A stretch of DNA of 64,000 nucleotides from Diacronema lutheri (taxonomy: Eukaryota > Haptophyta > Pavlovophyceae > Pavlovales > Pavlovaceae), in contig JAGTXO010000002.1 in NCBI GenBank assembly GCA_019448385.1, forward strand, positions 124,001-188,000. Direction: 5' to 3'. The position numbers and the translations under genes are program-made. The first letter of the stretch is position 1. Every line of letters starts with the position of its first letter. Below are positions 58,414-64,000 of the stretch, one piece after another. The notes under the pieces were generated by a model. It worked only from the letters and a program-made list of their open reading frames with translations. It was not told the DNA's origin and searched no databases.

Positions 58414-61400
58414 TCAAGAGGAGGCAGAGGTGAGGTAAATTTGGAGCACCTTGTCCGCAGAAAAGGGCCGCATGCACGTCGGGCACTTGCGGTCGCGCAG
58501 GTTGAGCCGCTTGTCGATGCACTCGCGGCAGAATGTGTGTCCGCAGCTCGTGATGCACACCTCCTTCACGTTGCGCGGGCAGAGTGGGCATTTGAGCTTT
58601 GAGCGGAGGAGGCTGATCTCCTCGTGCAGCATGCTATCGCCCGTGCCTCCGCTCTCAAGCCGCTCTTGCAACTGCGCAGCGGACGCGCGCGCCGGCACGG
58701 GATGCGCGCGTGCACGTGCGCCTCGCGCCGAGCGCGTGAGCGGTGTGGAGGGCGTCGGCGGGCGCGGCGGCGGCGACAAGCTGCGGGCGCAGAGGCGGCG
58801 CGGGCGCAGGTCAAGGGCGCGCCAGCGAGCGGCGCGTACGCGTTGCAGTTTGCGCCGCGCCTCCGCCGTCGCGTCCGCGCCTCGCTCCGCCCGCTCGCGC
58901 CACTCGAGGGTGCTCGCCTGCGCCTCCGCGAGCTGGGACGCGCTCCGCTCGTTGGCCTGCGCGCGCGTGCGCAGGGGAAGGGAGAGGGCGGGCTCAGGGC
59001 CTCACGAGAAGCGCGCAGGCGAGCACGAGCCCCGGCACGCGGCGCGCGCCGGCCGTGCGGCAGCGCGCGCGCGCCGCCGCCCGCGTGCCCTCGCGCCGCG
59101 ATGCGACGCGCGCCGGCCGCTGGGCGAGACGAGGTGGGCCCACACACGCGCCAACCGGCGGTCCTCGCGCGCGGCTGCACGGCTGCGCGGACCGCTGCCA
59201 CCTCCTCGGCGCGCGCAAGCTTCGCGTGCAGCTCCTTGGTGGCCTCGGCGAAGTCCGCCCTCAGCTTGTCGTGGTGCGCTGAGAGCGTCCTGCACTCCTC
59301 CGTGCGCTTCTCCTGCGCGACGATGAACGATGCGCGCGGCGCGGCGCCGTGGCAGGCTCAGCGCTGGTGCGCGCGCGCGCGCGCACGCTGGGCGGGCGAG
59401 GGCGCGAGGGAGCGAGCGCGCTGGCGGTGCAGGCAGACGAGCCGCGCGCTGCGGAGGAAACGTGCCCCCACCGCCAAGCGTCGCGCCACCCGACAGGCGG
59501 CGTCGTCGCACATCGCACGCGGCGCAGGAGCGCGCGCGCGTGCGCGCACGAGCTCTGCGGTGAGGGCGTGCGTGTGCGCCTCAAGCTGGCCGCACACCTC
59601 ACGCTGCCCATCGATCAGGCGCTGCGCGACGGCGGCGAGCGAGCGTGCACGCGCACGTGCCGTGCGCGCAGGGCGAACGAAGGGCAGACGCGGACGCGGA
59701 CGCGGAGGCGGAGGCGGAGGCGCGCGCCGCCGCGCACGGGAGGGCGCGGGCGACACATCAGCTCCGATGGCCCACGGGTCGAGGGCCACAGCTCGTCCGA
59801 AGGCGGGCGCGCGCCCGTCCGCGCGGCGGCGCGCACCTCGGCAGCGGCGAGCTTTTCCACGATGGCGCTCTTCTCGTCGCGCAGCGCGGTCGCGAGCGCG
59901 GCCGCCTTATGGCGCTCGGCGAGGAGCTGCGAGCAGAGCGCGTCCTTGCTGTCCGCGTGCGCCTGCAGCGTGCGCAGCGCCTCATGCCCCTCCTCGTACG
60001 AGCGCGAGATGAGCTCGATCTCACTGAGCAGCGCCTGGTGCTCCTCGCGAGCTACGTGCACCTCGGCAGCCAGCCGCGCGCGCGCGCCCTCCGCCGCGGC
60101 GAGCTTGTCCGTCGCGTCGGCAAGCGCCGCCTCGGCTGTGGCGGCGGTGGTTACCGCCGCCACAGCCGGCGCGCCTATGGCGGCCGATCCGGCCGTCGCG
60201 TCCGGCGCGCGCGCCTCGGCGCGCGCGAGCGCGGCGCGCAGGCTCACCTCCGTGGCCACCGCCTTCTCGCGCGCGCCGATCAGCTCGTCGCGCGCGGCGC
60301 GCAGCCGCTTCGCGTCCGCCTTGGCCTTGGCCGCCTCCGCGTCCGCGCGAGCCTTGCTCGCAGCCGCCTCGGCGGCGCGCGCGTCGGTGCTGTCGACGCG
60401 CGCGGCGACAGCCTCCTTGTCGGCGCGCACGGCGGCGAGCTCCTTGCGCAGCTCGTCGAGCTCCTTCCCGCGCGACGTGGCCGCTTCGCGCAGCGCGGCG
60501 CGCCCGCTCTCCGCGAGCCGGCTGACGCCCTCTCGCGCGGCGCGGTGCGCGTCGCGCTCGGCGCGCAGCTCAACGCCCTCGCGCTCGGCGCGCGCGCTGA
60601 GCGTGCGGTGTGCGCTGGCGAGCATCTCGAGCTCGCCGCGCAGCGCGTGGAACTCGGCCGACGCGCGCACGGCGGCCGGCGGTGGCGTGCGCGCGTCCGC
60701 GTGCGCGCGCTCACGTGCGGCGCGCGCGTCAGCAAGTTCTCTGCGGAGCGAAAACGCCTCGGCCGCGTATGATTCGGCGCGCGCCTTTGCGGCGTCGAGC
60801 TCGGCGGCTGCGTCGGCGAGCGCGGCGTCAGCGTCGGCGCTCGCCGCGCCGTTCGTCGCGCCGTTCGCGCCGTTCGCGCCGCACGCGTCCACGCCGCCCG
60901 CGCCCGGCTGCGCGCCCGCTGAGCCGGCCGCCGCCGACGAGCGCGCGGCCGCGAGCTGCATCCGCAGCTCGTCGCACTTGGCGTCGAGGCGCGAGGCGTC
61001 GCGCTGCGCGGCGAGGAGCGCCGTGTGCGCCTTGTCCGCAAGCGCGCGCGCCGCGGTCAGGTGCTCGGCGCTCGCCGCGGCCTGCGCGCGCGCGGCAGCG
61101 AGCGTGGCGGGCTGAGCGAGCTGGGCGTGGATTGCGGCAGTGAGGGCACGCTCGGACTCAGCGGCGGGCGGCGCGGGCTGCTCGCGCGCGGCGATGGCGG
61201 CAAGCACGCGGGCGAGCGAGGCAATGAGCGTCTGGTGCTCCGTGGCGCGCGCGACGAGCGCCGCGTCCAGCCTGCGCAGCTCCGCCTGCCCCGCGTCGTC
61301 GCCGCCGTCCGTGCCGCCGTCCGCGCAACCCGGTTGGCCGCCCGTTGGCTGCTGCGGCTCGCCCGGCCATTGCTCAGCCTTGACGAGCGCGCCGGCCGCG

Positions 61401-62026
61401 TCGCCGTTGGCGTGCGCGACCGCCGGCTTGAGCCACGGCACGCCCGCCGCCTCGACGAGCGAGCGCACCGCGCCGACTGCGCCGGCCGCGTCGTGCGCGG
61501 CCTGGAGCTCACGCAGCGCTCCGCTCTCAGCGGTTACGCCTGTCCAGACGAGCACGAGCGCGGCGTGGCACTGCCGCCAGTGGCCGTCGACCATCGCAAG
61601 GACCTGCGTCGCGTTCGCCGCCGTGCGCTCTGCCAGCCGCAGCGCCTCGGCCGCGTGCTCCTTGTCGCTCTTCATCTGCGCGAGCTTGAGGGTGAGCATC
61701 TGGTTTTGCCTCCGGAGCACGGTCGAGTCGAGCGCCTGCGAGTGGGTGGACGAGCCGCTCGTGGCGACGGGCGCGAGCGCGACGGGTGCGGCGATCGGTG
61801 CCGCCAGCGCGCTCGGTGGCGGCGCGCCCGCCGCGGCCGTAGCCGCCTCCGCCTCCGACTTGAGCAGTTGCTTCTTGGGCGGCTGGAAGTCGACGAGCTG
61901 CTGCTGCTGCTCCATCACGTAGAGCTTGCGCTTGTCGCCCATGCGCGGCGCTGGGTCCGCGGCGGGAACGCCGCCAACCCCACCGGTGCCGCCCACGCCG
62001 CCTGCCACCGAGGGCGACGTCGACAT
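58414..62026 (-). CDS. BRE1: BRE1-like RING E3 ligase (histone H2B monoubiquitination)
   Basis: Five exons, transcribed leftwards: 62026-59837, 59621-59550, 59312-59202, 58956-58840, 58671-58414 (915 residues); all four introns are phase 0. The N-terminus has DKRKLYVMEQQQQLVDFQPP followed by KKQLL, as in BRE1/RNF20. Residues about 90-820 are coiled coil. The RING is at the very C-terminus: LRSKLKCPLCPRNVKEVCIT, CGHTFCRECIDKRLNLRDRK, CPTCMRPFSADKVLQIYL, with the C3HC4 ligands. BRE1 works with RAD6 to monoubiquitinate histone H2B during transcription. The third donor (GTGGCA at 59,201) could instead be nine bases further on (GTCCGC). Head to head with the Pro-rich gene (90 bp). Confidence 0.9.
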
Positions 62027-62116
62027 GGCCCAGCCAGGCCCCGCGCCCCGACGCGCGAGCACCCACGCGCGCGGAAGGGCGACCACGCGCGGAGCTTCAG
62101 ACTTGGTTTTTTCACG

Positions 62117-62956
62117 ATGGTGGGGCGCGAAACGCCGCGGCGAGGGACGACGGCGGTCCTGCTTGGCGTGGCGCTGCTGTGCGTCGCCGCCCTGCTCGTG
62201 CGCTCGCAGAGCACGCCGACGCGCATCTCATGCGTGACAGGCGGCCACCCACGCGCCGGCGTCGATCTGCCGCCCTGCCCGTGCACGCGCTACGAGCACG
62301 GAGCATGCGCGGACGGCTCGCGACGCTCGCCCGAGGGCTCAGCACCCAAGGCGCCGGCGCAGCCAGCGGCGCCGCTCGGCCGCCAGCCTCGGCAGAGCGC
62401 GCCGACCGGCGCGCAGCTCGCACGCCTCGCGCCGACCCCGCGCTCGCCGCCGCCGCCGCCGCCGCCATCGAGCCCGCCGCCGCACGTCGCGCCGCCGCCA
62501 CCGGCAGATGGCAGCTGGACCGCCGCCTACGGTGGAGGGCGCACGCGCTGGCCAAAGGCGTCGCGGTTGCATCCACAGAGCCCCGACCGGCGCCTGCACG
62601 TCGACCCGCCGCACCCGCCGCCGCCGAGCCCGTCGCCACCGCCGGTGCCCCGACCCATACGCCGGCCGCCGGCGGTTGCAACGATGCCGGCGGTGCCTCT
62701 CGGCGACCTGCCCCTCCTCGCGCTGCCGTCAAGCGGGTCAAGCGTATCGACCACGAGAAAGCACACTCGCGCGCGACACTTGCGCAGTCGTCCGCCGCCG
62801 CTGGCGCTCGGCCAGCGACAGCCCGCCGCACTCGCGGCCGCGCGCGCGCTCGGCGCTGTGGCATTGCTGCTCGCCGGCGCCACACTCGCGCGCGCAATGC
62901 TCGTGCTCCGACCACGCGCATGCCGGACGCTTGCCGAACAGCCGATGTTGTTGTGA
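62117..62956 (+). CDS. Proline-rich membrane protein of unknown function
   Basis: Frame of 279 codons from ATG 62117, which is 5 bp after a T run (TTGGTTTTTTCACG). An N-terminal hydrophobic helix (TTAVLLGVALLCVAALLV) is followed by a short Cys-containing block (ISCVTGGHP, PPCPCTRYEHGACADG), a long Pro-rich spacer (PPPPPPPSSPPPHVAPPPP) and a second hydrophobic helix (ALGAVALLLAGATLARAML). This resembles a cell-surface or wall-linked protein anchored at both ends. No family recognised; the downstream half is low complexity and the frame could include an intron. Confidence 0.5.
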   Translation: MVGRETPRRGTTAVLLGVALLCVAALLVRSQSTPTRISCVTGGHPRAGVDLPPCPCTRYEHGACADGSRRSPEGSAPKAPAQPAAPLGRQPRQSAPTGAQLARLAPTPRSPPPPPPPSSPPPHVAPPPPADGSWTAAYGGGRTRWPKASRLHPQSPDRRLHVDPPHPPPPSPSPPPVPRPIRRPPAVATMPAVPLGDLPLLALPSSGSSVSTTRKHTRARHLRSRPPPLALGQRQPAALAAARALGAVALLLAGATLARAMLVLRPRACRTLAEQPMLL

Positions 62957-63100
62957 GGGCGCGGCGGCGTTGGCCCGTGCACGGCGGACCATCCGCTGCG
63001 CGACCGATCCATCGCTTCCAGTCAGACCCTGTGAAAGACAGTCCAGTCCACTCGGAGGGTCAGACCGCGGAGGCCATCAAAAAATCGGAACTCGCGTCGC

Positions 63101-64000
63101 ATGCCCTGCGCGAAGTCTTTGGCGCGAGCGCCGCTTGCCCGAGCGGCGAGCAACGCGCTCCACGCGCCGAACGCGCGCCTGGCCTCGCTGCCGCGCTCTA
63201 ACGTGTTTGCCGCGTGCACCAAGATGGCGGGCGACCATGGCGCTGTCAACCTGGGGCAGGGCTTCCCGTCGTGGCCGGTACCGCAGTTCGTGCTCGACGC
63301 CGCGGCCGCGTCGATACGCGACAGCGAGGCGGGCTTCAACCAATACAGCCGGCCAGGCGGGCACCCGCTGCTCCTCGACGCGATCGCGCGATTCACCGCG
63401 TCGCGCTTCCGCCGGCCGATCTCCGAGGAGAACGTGACGGTCGCGGCGGGCGCGCAGGGCGCAATCTCGAACGTCTTTGCGACGTTCTGCGCGGAGGGCG
63501 ACGAGGTGGTTTTCATCGAGCCCGCGTTCGAAATGTACAGCCGCATGGCCGCGATGCACGGCTGCCACGTACGCGGCGTGCCACTCGGCAATGTCACGGG
63601 CGCGTCGGTCGCCTCGACGTCGGAGCAGCTCACGCTCGACATCCCGGCGCTCGAGGCGGCCATCACGCCGCGCACGCGGCTGCTCATCCTCAACACGCCG
63701 CACAACCCGACGGGCAAGGTGTTCAGCCGCGCTGAGTATGAAGCCGTCGCTTCGGTCGTGCGCCGGCACCCGCGCCTGCTCGTGCTGTCAGACGACGTGT
63801 ACGAGTTCATGGTGCTCGAGGCGTCGCTCGAGCACGTGCACTTTGCGCTGCTGCCGGGCATGTGGGAGCGCACCATCTCGACGTTCAGCGCTGGCAAGAC
63901 GTTCTCATGCACGGGCTGGCGCGTCGGCTATTGCATCGGCCCGCCCGAGCTCATCGCGCCGCTCACGTCGACACAGTCGATCGTGTCGTTCTGCGCGGCG
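63101..64000 (+). CDS. Kynurenine-oxoglutarate/cysteine-S-conjugate aminotransferase-like enzyme (3' end outside window)
   Basis: Open from ATG 63101 to the window edge (300 codons, no stop). Class I aminotransferase blocks: AVNLGQGFPSWPVPQFVLDA, FNQYSRPGGHPLLLDAIARF, TVAAGAQGAISNVFATFCAE, LILNTPHNPTGKVFSRAEYE, VLSDDVYEFM and the PLP-lysine block STFSAGKTFSCTGWRVGYCI. GQGFP and FSCTGWR with YEFM favour the KAT/CCBL (and methionine-aminotransferase) subgroup. These enzymes convert kynurenine to kynurenic acid or cleave cysteine conjugates. The N-terminus (MPCAKSLARAPLARAASNAL) could be a mitochondrial presequence. An A-run (CATCAAAAAATCGG) lies 12-25 bp before the ATG. Confidence 0.9.
   Translation, partial: MPCAKSLARAPLARAASNALHAPNARLASLPRSNVFAACTKMAGDHGAVNLGQGFPSWPVPQFVLDAAAASIRDSEAGFNQYSRPGGHPLLLDAIARFTASRFRRPISEENVTVAAGAQGAISNVFATFCAEGDEVVFIEPAFEMYSRMAAMHGCHVRGVPLGNVTGASVASTSEQLTLDIPALEAAITPRTRLLILNTPHNPTGKVFSRAEYEAVASVVRRHPRLLVLSDDVYEFMVLEASLEHVHFALLPGMWERTISTFSAGKTFSCTGWRVGYCIGPPELIAPLTSTQSIVSFCAA

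Overview
This is a nuclear window from a very GC-rich, compact, intron-bearing unicellular eukaryote. The evidence is spliceosomal introns of about 90-245 bp, an EB1-type microtubule protein, BRE1, RNase Z long form, PDCD5, glycine cleavage T-protein, CTP:phosphoethanolamine cytidylyltransferase and mitochondrial-targeted enzymes. The strong GC bias, Ala/Arg-rich proteins and WARANGCPWDE-type ankyrin repeats suggest a haptophyte alga, perhaps a Pavlovales relative such as Diacronema/Pavlova. The lineage is my inference. About 33 protein genes lie in 64 kb, on both strands. Many gene pairs are head to head with start codons only 29-190 bp apart, and several others converge with stop codons 7-75 bp apart. 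Many genes are single-exon; the others were rebuilt here by matching reading frame, GT/AG (once GC/AG) signals and protein family.

Layout. 0.15-6 kb: ankyrin protein (-), MAPR haem-binding protein (+), a giant IQ-motif/armadillo-like protein (+). 6-10.4 kb: SETD5/MLL5-like SET protein with N-terminal FnIII-like exons (-). 11-15.8 kb: BCS1-type AAA ATPase with SAM domains (-), cyclophilin (+), eight-cysteine orphan (+). 16.6-25.1 kb: EamA-type transporter (-), coiled-coil protein (+), PHPT1 (-), PDCD5 (-), HIT protein (+), ECT (-). 25-27.7 kb: poly-C tract, duplicated TATA elements and an expanded ankyrin-repeat gene (+). 27.8-33.6 kb: RNase Z (-), MFSD5-like transporter (+), complex I NDUFB8-like subunit (+), then a poly-G tract. 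34-37.4 kb: PC-esterase-like protein (+), small basic protein (-), GCST (+). 37.6-44.1 kb: diacylglycerol lipase and a GPCR-PIP kinase in tandem (+). 44.1-54.4 kb: aspartate aminotransferase (-), EB1 (-), cyclic-nucleotide phosphodiesterase (+), PH-domain SNF1-like kinase (-), animal-type haem peroxidase (+). 54.5-64 kb: GT2 glycosyltransferase (+), small membrane protein (-), DUF6492-like glycosyltransferase (+), BRE1 (-), Pro-rich membrane protein (+), kynurenine aminotransferase-like enzyme cut by the window end (+).

Functionally the 37.6-54.4 kb stretch is rich in signalling genes: DAG lipase, receptor-coupled PIP kinase, cyclic-nucleotide PDE, PH-domain kinase and an animal-type peroxidase that may act on lipids. 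The rest is mostly housekeeping (mitochondrial metabolism, tRNA processing, chromatin, phospholipid synthesis). The points most worth following are the AAA-lid/SAM module repeated three times in the BCS1-like protein, a six-unit helical repeat in the IQ protein, and a skewed 5' splice-site consensus (GTGCGC).
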